A DNA stretch of 40,702 nt, taken from contig CALYRM010000008.1 of NCBI GenBank assembly GCA_945482995.1, forward strand, positions 1 through 40,702, in the 5' to 3' direction. Of the stretch, positions 24,436-31,722 are shown in pieces. A program made the translations under genes and the position numbers. Under the pieces are notes generated by a model, which made no database searches, was not told the origin of the DNA, and was given only the letters and a program-made list of their open reading frames with translations. The stretch is from an uncultured Clostridia bacterium (GTDB lineage: Bacteria; Bacillota; Clostridia; Christensenellales; CAG-1252). Position 1 is the first letter of the stretch, and the number at the start of each line of letters is the position of its first letter.

Positions 24436-24810
24436 ATGGTTGATTATTTTCAAGGAAGCGAAAGCGAAGAACAACAAGCCCTCTTTCAATGGGCAGAAAT
24501 GATGAGTAGGCGTTATAACGAGCTTACGTTGCTATATCATATCCCAAATGGTGGAGCGAGATGCAAGGGTACTGCGGGTAGACTTAAAGCGGAAGGCGTT
24601 AAGTCGGGCGTCCCCGATATTTGTTTACCTGTTGCTAAGGGAAAATATCACGGTTTATACATAGAGTTAAAGGTTGGTAATAATAAGCCAAGCCCAAACC
24701 AAGTAAGGTGGATTGACGCTCTTCTCGAACAAAATTATCAAGCCAAGATTTGCTATGGGTGGCAAGAGGCTGCCGCTGTAATTAGTAATTATATGGAAGG
24801 AAAAGACTAG
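24436..24810 (+). CDS. VRR-NUC domain nuclease
   Basis: This 124-residue protein consists only of a VRR-NUC (PD-(D/E)xK-type) nuclease domain. Catalytic pattern: Glu in SEEQQALFQWA (residues 9-19), Asp in GVPDICLPV (near 59) and ELKVG (near 75), plus the Gln of NQVRWIDAL. Stand-alone VRR-NUC proteins are mostly phage genes with Holliday-junction or structure-specific activity, yet no phage gene is nearby. AGGAGG nine bases upstream is strong. A lipoprotein gene follows 37 nt later, perhaps co-transcribed. Confidence 0.88.
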   Translation: MVDYFQGSESEEQQALFQWAEMMSRRYNELTLLYHIPNGGARCKGTAGRLKAEGVKSGVPDICLPVAKGKYHGLYIELKVGNNKPSPNQVRWIDALLEQNYQAKICYGWQEAAAVISNYMEGKD

Positions 24811-24847
24811 TTTTTTAAAAACATCGAATAATTTAAGGACAAATCAT

Positions 24848-25375
24848 ATGAAAAAAATAATTATGCTAACAGTGATTATAACCATTTTCACATTGATTGC
24901 AGGTTGCATGGTTGCTTGTCAAGAAAATGAAGGCGGAATAGAATATGTCACAGTAACCTTTTGCGACTATGATGGTAGAATAATCCAAGTGAATAGGGTA
25001 GTAAAGGGAAGTACGCCTGTACCCCCTATGAATCCAACTCGTCCGTCAAAAAATGGAATCGAGTATAAATTCACAAATTGGGATGTCGATTTTACCGAGC
25101 CCAACGAAGATATAACAGTAACGGCAGTATACAAGTCAAATCGTAGAGTACAAATATATTTTTTGGTGGATGGCGAGATATACAAAACTTTTTCGTCGGG
25201 AGAATCATTTTCGGAGCCAATTCCCGAAAAGAATGGTTATCGCTTCGATGGCTGGTATGAGGACGAGAATTTTACCGAAAAAGCCTACGTCAATTGGCTT
25301 TATTATTCCTATCTTTCCGAAGATAAATACTTATACGCAAAATTTGTTGAGGAAAACGTTCCCGACGCTCAATAA
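24848..25375 (+). CDS. Lipoprotein with InlB-type (Listeria-Bacteroides) repeats
   Basis: This 175-residue predicted surface lipoprotein has a signal peptide with lipobox LIAGC (Cys 20) and two repeats of the InlB B-repeat family: YVTVTFCDYDGRIIQ...FTNWDVDF and VQIYFLVDGEIYKTF...GYRFDGWYEDENFTEKAY, the second with the typical GYxFxGWYxD core. Such repeats form small beta-grasp units in cell-surface proteins of Bacillota. AAGGA precedes ATG 24848. The protein is short for the class and has no wall-anchor motif, so it probably stays attached through the lipid. Function unknown. Confidence 0.85.
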   Translation: MKKIIMLTVIITIFTLIAGCMVACQENEGGIEYVTVTFCDYDGRIIQVNRVVKGSTPVPPMNPTRPSKNGIEYKFTNWDVDFTEPNEDITVTAVYKSNRRVQIYFLVDGEIYKTFSSGESFSEPIPEKNGYRFDGWYEDENFTEKAYVNWLYYSYLSEDKYLYAKFVEENVPDAQ

Positions 25376-25808
25376 GCCCTATCGTGATGTCGACCGCATA
25401 GGAGACGTTTCTGTATAATCACAATGTCAGTGTTATGATAGGCAAACATATCTTTATCACTAATAAATTTACTTCGTACTTTGGTACAGTTGGTTGGGCA
25501 GAAAGTTCATAAATAAAAGTTTTTGATTTTTAATATAAATCTTAACACGTAAATGCTTTTTCAAGGATTATTTATGATTTGTCCCAAAGTATTAGTGCTG
25601 GCAGAATGTTTGCCTAAAGAAATTAATTCACAAAAGCCGTAAATAATACGGATTATTTTTCAATCACTATCCTAAACAATCAAAACATCCAAAGTTGTTC
25701 GTTGCACATTAAAGATGAAATTTTTTGGCGTTGCTGTAAAGAATGATGATATGGAACGCACATTGCACATTTAATAAAAGTGCAACGCACTTTTATTAAA
25801 GTTGGGTA
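25376..25808. other. Gene-free gap with degenerate repeat and small hairpins
   Basis: About 430 bases without a credible gene. A worn GTCAT-type copy is recognisable at 25384-25416 (GTGATGTCGACCGCATAGGA then GACGTTTCT). A CCGTA-aataa-TACGG mini-palindrome lies near 25638-25652. GCACATTG motifs occur near 25704 and 25757. A 22-codon open frame at 25573 (ATGATTTGTCCC...) has no ribosome binding site and no similarity I recognise; it may be noise or a gene scar. Confidence 0.4.
25771..25799. other. Perfect 13-bp palindromic hairpin
   Basis: TTAATAAAAGTGC and GCACTTTTATTAA pair without mismatch around loop AAC. It lies 10 nt upstream of the -35 box of the nucleoside kinase gene. The inner AAAAGTGC/GCACTTTT could act as a bidirectional terminator, but no further T run follows. 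Confidence 0.6.
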
Positions 25809-25837
25809 TTGAAAAGAGCTTCAATGTATGATATAAT
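25809..25837 (+). promoter_or_regulatory. Promoter for the nucleoside kinase gene
   Basis: TTGAAA (25809-25814), 17-nt spacer, perfect TATAAT (25832-25837), 57 nt before the start codon. Confidence 0.75.
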
Positions 25838-25894
25838 TAAGTACAGCATAATGTAATATCAGGTAGAAAAATATAGAAAAGGAATATAATAGAA

Positions 25895-27550
25895 ATGATT
25901 AAAATTAATTTTGAAGGTAAAGAACTTAAAGTAAAAGAAGGTACTAGGGTTATTGATTTAATTCCGACTGAAGAAAAGTGTAAACACTGCGTGTGTCGAA
26001 TCGGCGTACAAGTCAAAGAGCTGAACTATGTACTCGGCGATAGAAATGACGGAATGACTGTTTCCCTATTGGATTTGGATAATGCCGAATCGGGCAAAGC
26101 CTATGAGGCAACGTTGAGATATGTAATAGCAATGGCTTTTCGTAATCTATACCCCGATGTAAAAATAAGATTTAGCTATAATGTTTCTCGTTCGATATTT
26201 TGTCAAGTGTTGAATAAAAATTTTAATATTTCAAAAGCGTCAAAGCCATTGACAGAAGAAGTCGATCGTATCATCAAAGCCAATCTTCCCATTGATAGAA
26301 TTACAATTTCAACCGAAAAGGCCCAAGAAATCTATGAAAAAAGCAACCTTTCGGATAAAATGGATATTTTGCAATATCGCCCCGAAAAGTACGTACACTT
26401 ATATAAATGCGGAGATTATTATAACTATATGCATTCATATATGTTGCCGTCTACCGGTTGTATCCATCAATATGTTTTGCGACCATATAGCCCGGGCTTG
26501 ATTATCCAATATCCACGTTATGAATTAAATGCTACCATTCCCGATTTTGTAGAGGAATCCACGTACGGCAGAACTCTTCAACGCGAATATCAATGGTCAA
26601 AGGCTGTCAATACGCAAACTATTGCGCAAATCAACCATAGAGTGGAGAACAATCCGCTTGAATTTGTTCAAATGTGCGAGGCTAAGCATAATAAAATGTT
26701 AGCGGAGCTTGGCTCATTGATAGAATCGGATATATCTAATTTAAGACTTATTGCTATAGCAGGACCAAGCTCGAGCGGTAAAACGACTTTCTGTAATCGT
26801 TTGAAAATCGAGTTGCTATCAAGAGGTATTAATCCCGTAACCATTTCGATGGACGACTATTATTTGGAAAAACCTGAGTTGTGCAAATTACAAAACACAA
26901 CAATGGATAAGCTTGATTTAGAACATATAAATTGCTTAGATATCGAGCAGTTCAATAAGGATTTATTTGATTTAATTAACGGCGAAGGGGTCACCTTGCC
27001 TCGCTTCAACTTCGTTTCAGGTAAGCGTGAACAGGGCAAGACAATCAAGGTTGATATGCATAGTCCGATTATAATTGAGGGCATACATGCATTAAATGAA
27101 AAACTTACGTCTTCAATACCGAAACATCAAAAATTCAAAATCTATATTGCACCGCAAGTGCAAATCAATATTGATGATCACTCTCCTTTGAACACCACCG
27201 ATATGCGTTTGATAAGAAGGATTGTTCGTGATATGCAATATAGAAACTGTCCTGCAAGCGATACAATCGATATGTGGCAATCGGTTCGTCAAGGCGAATT
27301 TAAATGGATTTATCCAAATCAAGAGGGTGCGAACTATGTATTCAATTCAAGCCTATCCTACGAGTTTTGCGTTTTGCGTAAATTGGCATTGCCTGCTTTG
27401 CAAAAAATCAGCTACACCGATCCGCAATTTTTGGTTGCAAACCGCTTGATAAAATACCTAAAATATTTCAAATCTATCGAGGACGAATCTATCATTCCGT
27501 GTAACTCCTTATTGAGAGAATTTATCGGCGGAAGTTGTTTTAAACTATAA
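25895..27550 (+). CDS. Uridine kinase-like nucleoside kinase with TGS/ThrRS-type N terminus
   Basis: This 551-residue fusion has a TGS-like domain at residues 1-60 (INFEGKELKVKEGTRVIDLI) and a region like the threonyl-tRNA synthetase second additional domain up to about 200, including the metal-site-like PSTGCIH segment. The C-terminal P-loop kinase is of the uridine kinase/phosphoribulokinase family with Walker A GPSSSGKTT (near 289) and SMDDYYL. This architecture is a known Bacillota family annotated as nucleoside kinase; the tRNA-synthetase-like half has no proven role. AAAAGGA precedes the ATG. The gene is monocistronic by its promoter and the hairpin after it. Confidence 0.88.
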   Translation: MIKINFEGKELKVKEGTRVIDLIPTEEKCKHCVCRIGVQVKELNYVLGDRNDGMTVSLLDLDNAESGKAYEATLRYVIAMAFRNLYPDVKIRFSYNVSRSIFCQVLNKNFNISKASKPLTEEVDRIIKANLPIDRITISTEKAQEIYEKSNLSDKMDILQYRPEKYVHLYKCGDYYNYMHSYMLPSTGCIHQYVLRPYSPGLIIQYPRYELNATIPDFVEESTYGRTLQREYQWSKAVNTQTIAQINHRVENNPLEFVQMCEAKHNKMLAELGSLIESDISNLRLIAIAGPSSSGKTTFCNRLKIELLSRGINPVTISMDDYYLEKPELCKLQNTTMDKLDLEHINCLDIEQFNKDLFDLINGEGVTLPRFNFVSGKREQGKTIKVDMHSPIIIEGIHALNEKLTSSIPKHQKFKIYIAPQVQINIDDHSPLNTTDMRLIRRIVRDMQYRNCPASDTIDMWQSVRQGEFKWIYPNQEGANYVFNSSLSYEFCVLRKLALPALQKISYTDPQFLVANRLIKYLKYFKSIEDESIIPCNSLLREFIGGSCFKL

Positions 27551-27566
27551 TCGTTTTAATTTTTTG

Positions 27567-27598
27567 CACGATAAAGAATAGCATAATTCTTTATCGTG
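27567..27598. other. Perfect 13-bp hairpin between nucleoside kinase and deaminase genes
   Basis: CACGATAAAGAAT pairs with ATTCTTTATCGTG around a 6-nt loop (AGCATA). No T tract follows on either strand, so it is not a standard terminator; it may be an mRNA-stability or processing element, or a palindromic relic. Confidence 0.6.
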
Positions 27599-27628
27599 GC
27601 AATAACAAAAAAGAATAAAAGGTGAATT

Positions 27629-28093
27629 ATGAACGAATTTATGAAAGTTGCCATTGATGAGGCAAGAAAAGGAATTTTGGCAGGAGATGGCGGTCCTTTC
27701 GGTTCAGTTATCGTCAAAGACGGTGTGATAATTGGTAAAGGACATAATCACGTTGTATCGAGAAACGATCCTACGTGTCATGGTGAGATTGACGCAATAA
27801 GAAACGCTTGTAAAAATATCAATTCATTTGACTTATCCGGTGCTGACGTTTACACAACGGGTGAGCCATGCCCAATGTGCTTAGGCGCGATTCTATGGGC
27901 AAATATCAATAAAATATATTACGGCTGTTCGATAAAAGAAAACGATTCAATAGGATTTAGAGATGAAATTTTTTATAAAAACCTATCTATTTCCACGAAA
28001 AAAATGAAAGATCGAATTATTCAAATCGACCATGAAGAGTGCAAGGAATTGTTTAAAGAATATGCCGAACTGAACAACAAAACATCCTACTAG
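27629..28093 (+). CDS. Nucleoside/guanine deaminase (cytidine deaminase superfamily)
   Basis: This 154-residue zinc hydrolase has the signature CHGEIDAIRNA (residues 50-60; His is replaced in position but the C-H-x-E zinc/proton-shuttle pattern is present) and PCPMCLGAILWANI (near 82). The region NDSIGFRDEIFYKNL and the overall length resemble guanine deaminase (GuaD) more than tRNA adenosine deaminase TadA. It probably works in purine salvage: guanine to xanthine. AAGGTG lies 8 nt before the ATG. Its neighbours, a nucleoside kinase and a deoxyinosine glycosylase, also concern bases and nucleosides, but each seems to be separately expressed. Confidence 0.85.
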   Translation: MNEFMKVAIDEARKGILAGDGGPFGSVIVKDGVIIGKGHNHVVSRNDPTCHGEIDAIRNACKNINSFDLSGADVYTTGEPCPMCLGAILWANINKIYYGCSIKENDSIGFRDEIFYKNLSISTKKMKDRIIQIDHEECKELFKEYAELNNKTSY

Positions 28094-28103
28094 GTATCTC
28101 AAC

Positions 28104-28412
28104 GTCATCCTTGGCGTAGGATAATGTCAACCTTGGCGTAGGGTAATGTCAACCTTGGCGTAGGACAATGTCATCCTGAGCGGAACGAAGTGGAGTCGTG
28201 AGGATCTCATCCTTGTTAATCATCATCATCATTTTAAGCACATTCGAGAAATCTAATCCACATCGTCATCCTCAAGCGTAGTGCAACGAAGTCGAAGGAT
28301 CTAATCCTTATTACGTCATTCTGAGCGCAGTCGAAGGATCTAATCCTTGTTTCGTCATGTCGACCAACGTGGAGACATCTCCCTACAAGCACAGACTCAT
28401 TGCAAAGCGCAC
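28104..28412 (+). repeat. GTCAT repeat cluster with three tandem 22-bp units
   Basis: Three tandem 22-bp units of the form GTCAWCCTTGGCGTAGGRYA+AT lie at 28104-28125, 28126-28147 and 28148-28169. They are followed by hairpin repeats at 28170 (ATCCT/AGGAT), 28265 (long variant, ATCCT/AGGAT), 28314 (ATTCT/AGGAT with a wobble) and 28354 (ATGTC/GACAT). The tail module CAAGCACAGACTCATTGCAA ends the cluster. It fills the gap 28094-28492; the remaining 80 bases show no feature. Confidence 0.85.
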
Positions 28413-28492
28413 ATTAAAACGTGCAACAAATAATATACTAAATCTAATTAGTTTACACTACATCTATAAATTACTGAATACTCGAATACACC

Positions 28493-28981
28493 ATGAATCC
28501 TCGTCACGTTAATCACACTTTCCCTGCGGTTATTGATAGCGAATGTAGAACGCTGATTTTAGGAAGCGTTCCGTCTGTTAAGTCGATAGAGCAGGGCTTT
28601 TATTATATGCATCCGCAAAATAGATTTTGGAAAGTGTTATCCAATCTTTTTCATATCGATTTTTTGACAATGAGCATTAACGAAAGGAAAACTGAATTGT
28701 TGGCAAGACATATTGCCTTGTACGACTCAGTCGAAGAGTGCGATATAATGGGTAGCGCCGACTCTAAAATAGAGGGAGTAATACCAGCCGATATAGGTAA
28801 ACTTATAAAAGAATCTAAAATTACAAGAATATTCTGTAACGGCAAAGCTTCATATAAATATTTTGCAAAGTATAATCCGGAGTACTTGCATTTTGTTTCT
28901 ATTCTACCCTCGACAAGTCCTGCAAACGCTTCTTATTCACTTGATAGGCTAATTGAAGAGTGGAAAGTTATCTTATGTTAA
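28493..28981 (+). CDS. DNA-deoxyinosine glycosylase (uracil-DNA glycosylase superfamily)
   Basis: This 162-residue repair enzyme has LILGSVPSVKSIEQGFYYMH (residues 20-39), the HPQNRFWKVL motif and the late LPSTSPANASYSLDRLIEEW segment. These mark the hypoxanthine-DNA glycosylase branch (family 6), which removes deaminated adenine. Length is normal. No Shine-Dalgarno sequence precedes ATG 28493, but the conserved N terminus (RHVNHTFPAVID) starts right there, so the start is probably right. Confidence 0.9.
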   Translation: MNPRHVNHTFPAVIDSECRTLILGSVPSVKSIEQGFYYMHPQNRFWKVLSNLFHIDFLTMSINERKTELLARHIALYDSVEECDIMGSADSKIEGVIPADIGKLIKESKITRIFCNGKASYKYFAKYNPEYLHFVSILPSTSPANASYSLDRLIEEWKVILC

Positions 28982-29020
28982 ACCATATGGCATTAACAAA
29001 TGTGCAACAGCCGAATGGCA

Positions 29021-29104
29021 GTCATCCCGAATTGGTCGACATGACGGAACAAGGATGAGAGTCTCTTTTACACTCAGAATGACATTGACTATTATCGGAA
29101 TGAC
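29021..29104. repeat. Rearranged GTCAT-type repeat fragments, mixed orientation
   Basis: GTCATCCCGAATTGGTCGAC then ATGAC is a head-to-head pair of half repeats. It is followed by minus-strand fragments ending CTCAGAATGAC (29080-29091) and ATCGGAATGAC (29094-29104). It lies between the glycosylase gene and the rplM promoter. Confidence 0.65.
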
Positions 29105-29143
29105 ATTAGTTAAAAAATAATTTAAAATAATAGAAAAAAGTGC

Positions 29144-29172
29144 TTGACAGTTTTATTATATATGAATAAAAT
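29144..29172 (+). promoter_or_regulatory. Promoter of the rplM-rpsI operon
   Basis: Perfect TTGACA (29144-29149), 17-nt spacer, TAAAAT (29167-29172). It leaves a leader of about 110 nt before rplM. Confidence 0.85.
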
Positions 29173-29185
29173 ATTTATTGCGTTA

Positions 29186-29243
29186 ATAACTCGGAATTTA
29201 TGCGAATTAGCCCCTTGCGTGATTATCGAGAAAGGTGAGTTAT
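29186..29243 (+). promoter_or_regulatory. Candidate ribosomal protein L13 leader
   Basis: The rplM leader begins with a structured element closed by ATAACTC (29186-29192) and GAGTTAT (29237-29243), a perfect 7-bp stem just after the transcription start. Bacillota rplM mRNAs often carry an L13 autoregulatory leader at this place. I recognise it by position and outer stem only; I could not confirm the inner fold or consensus. Confidence 0.45.
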
Positions 29244-29287
29244 CCATTTAGCCTTTGATTAAAGCAAGAATTATTGGAGGAATTAAG

Positions 29288-29716
29288 ATGAAAACATATA
29301 TGGCAAAACCGGCTACCGTTGAAAGAAAATGGTACGTTGTTGACGCTGAAGGTTTGGTTTTAGGTCGTATGGCAAGCCAAGTTGCTTCCATTCTTCGTGG
29401 TAAGAATAAGCCTACATTCACACCAAATGTTGACACCGGTGACTATGTAATTATAGTAAACGCAAGCAAAGTTGTATTAACCGGCAAGAAGCTCGAAAAA
29501 AAATTGTATAGACATCACACAGGATACGTTGGCGGACTCAAAGAAGAAGTTGCTAAGGACGTATATGCAAAGAAGCCCGAATTTATGGTAGCTCAAGCTA
29601 TAAAGGGTATGCTTCCAAAGAATGCTCTTGGTAGAAAAATGTTTAAGAAGTGCAAGATTTATGCAGGAGCAGAGCATGACCATCAAGCACAACAACCAGA
29701 AGTGCTCAAGTTTTAG
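29288..29716 (+). CDS. rplM: 50S ribosomal protein L13
   Basis: This 142-residue ribosomal protein is full length from [20 protein letters not shown] to the conserved [20 protein letters not shown] near the end. GGAGG seven bases before ATG 29288 fixes this start over an upstream ATG at 29255. rpsI follows after 11 nt, the universal L13-S9 pair. Confidence 0.98.
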   Translation: MKTYMAKPATVERKWYVVDAEGLVLGRMASQVASILRGKNKPTFTPNVDTGDYVIIVNASKVVLTGKKLEKKLYRHHTGYVGGLKEEVAKDVYAKKPEFMVAQAIKGMLPKNALGRKMFKKCKIYAGAEHDHQAQQPEVLKF

Positions 29717-29727
29717 TGAGGTGAATT

Positions 29728-30141
29728 ATGGCAACTAAAAAAGTTAAGAATACACAATATTGGGGAACAGGCCGTAGAAAACATGCTGTTGCAAGAGTTC
29801 GTCTTGTACCGGAAGGAAACGGCAATATCGTTATCAATAAGCGTTCAATCGACGAGTATTTCGGCGGATTGGAAATCGTTAAATCAATCGTTCGTCAACC
29901 ATTAGAGTTAACAAATACCACAGCAAAGTATGATATCTACGTAAACATCGCAGGTGGTGGCTACACAGGTCAAGCAGGTGCTATACGTCATGGTATTTCT
30001 CGTGCTTTAGTATTAGCTGAGCCGGAAACAAAGGCTGCTTTAAAGGCACAAGGTTTCTTAACAAGAGACCCAAGAATGAAAGAAAGAAAGAAGTACGGTT
30101 TGAAGAAAGCTCGTAAAGCACCACAATTCTCAAAGCGTTAA
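29728..30141 (+). CDS. rpsI: 30S ribosomal protein S9
   Basis: This 137-residue protein has the standard core [17 protein letters not shown] and [19 protein letters not shown]. The basic tail [20 protein letters not shown] ends in KR, which reaches the P-site tRNA in the ribosome. TGAGGTGA precedes the ATG. A terminator follows 29 nt later. Confidence 0.98.
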   Translation: MATKKVKNTQYWGTGRRKHAVARVRLVPEGNGNIVINKRSIDEYFGGLEIVKSIVRQPLELTNTTAKYDIYVNIAGGGYTGQAGAIRHGISRALVLAEPETKAALKAQGFLTRDPRMKERKKYGLKKARKAPQFSKR

Positions 30142-30170
30142 TCTTGTTTACGAAGCTTGTCTTCGTTTTC

Positions 30171-30204
30171 AAAAAATCTCGGAAGTATTTTCCGAGATTT
30201 TTTT
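30171..30204 (+). terminator. Terminator of the rplM-rpsI operon
   Basis: AAAAAATCTCGGAA pairs with TTCCGAGATTTTTT around a short loop and is followed by a long T-rich run. Confidence 0.95.
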
Positions 30205-30235
30205 GTTTTTTTATCCACAATATCATCTTATAATT

Positions 30236-30390
30236 GTCATTTTGGGCGTAGTGCAACGAAGTCGAAGGTGAATTGACAGCTCTGCTGTCATCCCGAGCGT
30301 AGTCGAGGGACCTCATCCTTGTTCGTCATGTCGACCGAAGTGGAGACATCTCTATTTTCGTACCGACTCATAGCGAAGCACGCAGACAGC
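30236..30390 (+). repeat. GTCAT repeat cluster with GTGAATTG unit and tail module
   Basis: A long-variant copy starts at 30236. GTGAATTG (30268-30275) and hairpin TGACAGC-tct-GCTGTCA (30274-30290) lead into a copy with CATCCCGAGC/CGAGGGACC. A third copy at 30325 has ATGTC/GACAT. The tail module CCGACTCATAGCGAAGCACG closes it. Same module order as at 8209. Confidence 0.85.
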
Positions 30391-30503
30391 ATTAATACCT
30401 ATTGCACATTAATTATTCTCATTGTTTTCGCCACAAAAAATAATCAAAAAACATGTATAACCATTTTTTTTCTTGGCAATCATAATGGAAGGAGGAATTC
30501 ATT

Positions 30504-31181
30504 ATGGAAAAGGAAAAGAAATTTAAAGGTTCAAAGTTCTCTACATTTATTAAAAAGAACATATACTTAATACTTATGATTGTTTGTTTATTGGCTATAA
30601 TTGGTATGATTGCATATACATTTGCAGTACAAGGTGCGGAAGATTCCACTCAAACAAATGCTAATATAAACGATAACCAAAACGTCAACATTGAAAAACC
30701 CGACGATAATAAACCAAACGAAAACAATCCCAATGAGGGTAATGAAGATGTTGAAACTCTAACCGAGATTGGTCAACCGGTAGTCAACGTTGAGGTTATG
30801 AAAGATTACACCGATACCGAATTGGTATTCAATGCAACAATGAAGCATTGGGCAACTCACCAAGCAGTTGATTACAAGTGCGAAAAAGGGGAAAAAGTTT
30901 ATGCGGTATTTGACGGTGTAGTTACATCCATTTCGGCGACAACGCTAAGAGGTACAACCGTTACAATCAAGCATAGCAATGGCTTTGAATCGGTTTATTC
31001 CTTGCTTGACAGCAAAGTATCTGTAAAAATCGGCGACAAGGTTAAGAAAGGTGACATAATCGGAGTTGTCGGCGACACAGGAGTTTTTGAGTCTGCAGAC
31101 GGAACACACTTTCACTTTGAATTTAAAAAAGACGGAGAGTTTGTCGATCCAAACTACTACTTCGAGGGAGCAAATAAATAA
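30504..31181 (+). CDS. M23 family metallopeptidase, SpoIIQ-like
   Basis: This 225-residue protein has one N-terminal membrane helix (about residues 19-42), an Asn/Pro/Glu-rich linker (50-88) and an external LytM/M23 domain. Zinc ligands are intact: HQAVD (HxxxD, near 119) and HFH (near 207). The segment VFNATMKHWATHQAVDY resembles SpoIIQ, the forespore membrane protein that pairs with SpoIIIAH. B. subtilis SpoIIQ has lost a zinc ligand, whereas clostridial forms can keep the site. A general cell-wall peptidase is the alternative. GGAGG lies 8 nt before the ATG. Confidence 0.75.
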   Translation: MEKEKKFKGSKFSTFIKKNIYLILMIVCLLAIIGMIAYTFAVQGAEDSTQTNANINDNQNVNIEKPDDNKPNENNPNEGNEDVETLTEIGQPVVNVEVMKDYTDTELVFNATMKHWATHQAVDYKCEKGEKVYAVFDGVVTSISATTLRGTTVTIKHSNGFESVYSLLDSKVSVKIGDKVKKGDIIGVVGDTGVFESADGTHFHFEFKKDGEFVDPNYYFEGANK

Positions 31182-31212
31182 ATATGACAGCCGTTAGGCT
31201 GTCATATTTATT
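31177..31212 (+). terminator. Terminator hairpin overlapping the M23 gene stop
   Basis: A perfect 16-bp stem AATAAATATGACAGCC/GGCTGTCATATTTATT has the 4-nt loop GTTA. The stop codon lies in the 5' arm. The T run is weak. Confidence 0.75.
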
Positions 31213-31239
31213 AATGTGCAACGTGATAACCACAAGATT

Positions 31240-31672
31240 GTCATCTTCAAGCGTTGTTCGAGGAATCTAATCCACTTTGTCATTCCGAGCGTAGTCGAGG
31301 AATCTCATTCATTTTGTCATCCCGAGCGTAGTCGAGGGACCTCATCCGCTTTCGCCATCCTTGACCTGCCCGCGTCATTTCGACCGAAGTGAAGAAATCT
31401 CTATGCAAGCACCGACCTTTTGCGAAGCATAAGAGCAGCCATTCTAAATTATAACGTCATTCTTAAGCGTTGTTCGAGGGTGAATTGACAGCTCTGCTGT
31501 CATCCCGAGCATCGTCGAGGGACCTATCCGCTTTGTCATTCCGAGCCATACCAATCGTCATCCTCAAGCGTTGCGTAGCGTAGTCGTGAGGATCTAATCC
31601 ATATCGTCATTCCCAGAGTAGATCCCTCCACGTTGGTCGGGATGACGTACCAAGGTGGGAATGATGAATATG
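31240..31672. repeat. Largest GTCAT repeat cluster, with a nested inverted copy
   Basis: Plus-strand copies start at 31240, 31279 (ATTCC/GGAAT), 31316 (TCCC/GGGA), 31374 (ATTTC/GAAAT) with tail module, 31456, about 31498, 31536 (5' half) and 31557 (ATCCTCA/TGAGGAT). A GTGAATTG unit is at 31480-31487 with hairpin 31486-31502. At 31618-31646 a minus-strand copy lies inside an outer inverted pair, TCATTCCCA (31607-31615) and TGGGAATGA (31656-31664). The cluster fills the gap 31213-31686. Confidence 0.85.
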
Positions 31673-31686
31673 CAAGAGAAAAAGTA

Positions 31687-31715
31687 TTGAAAACCCTATT
31701 TTTTTATGTTATAAT
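31687..31715 (+). promoter_or_regulatory. Promoter very close to a start codon
   Basis: TTGAAA (31687-31692), 17-nt spacer, perfect TATAAT (31710-31715). The next ATG is at 31723, so transcription should start at or next to the start codon and give a leaderless mRNA. Confidence 0.7.
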
Positions 31716-31722
31716 TAGTAAC

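Noticed and set aside
25573-25641. 22-codon frame MICPKVLVLAECL... in the 25.4-25.8 kb gap
   Set aside because: No ribosome binding site or recognisable similarity; noted only as a possible gene scar.
27629-28093. tRNA adenosine deaminase TadA as alternative for the deaminase
   Set aside because: Not excluded, but the C-terminal DSIGFRDEIFYKNL region and length fit guanine deaminase-type proteins better.
28104-28169. Possible CRISPR array (three direct repeats)
   Set aside because: The 22-bp units are contiguous with no unique spacers, and no cas gene is present.
29255-29287. Upstream start for ribosomal protein L13
   Set aside because: GGAGG directly precedes 29288, and L13 proteins begin with the MKTYMAKP-type sequence found there.
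31633-31722. Longer N terminus of the phosphodiesterase-like protein
   Set aside because: It is encoded by repeat DNA and would lie upstream of and across the clear promoter at 31687-31715.
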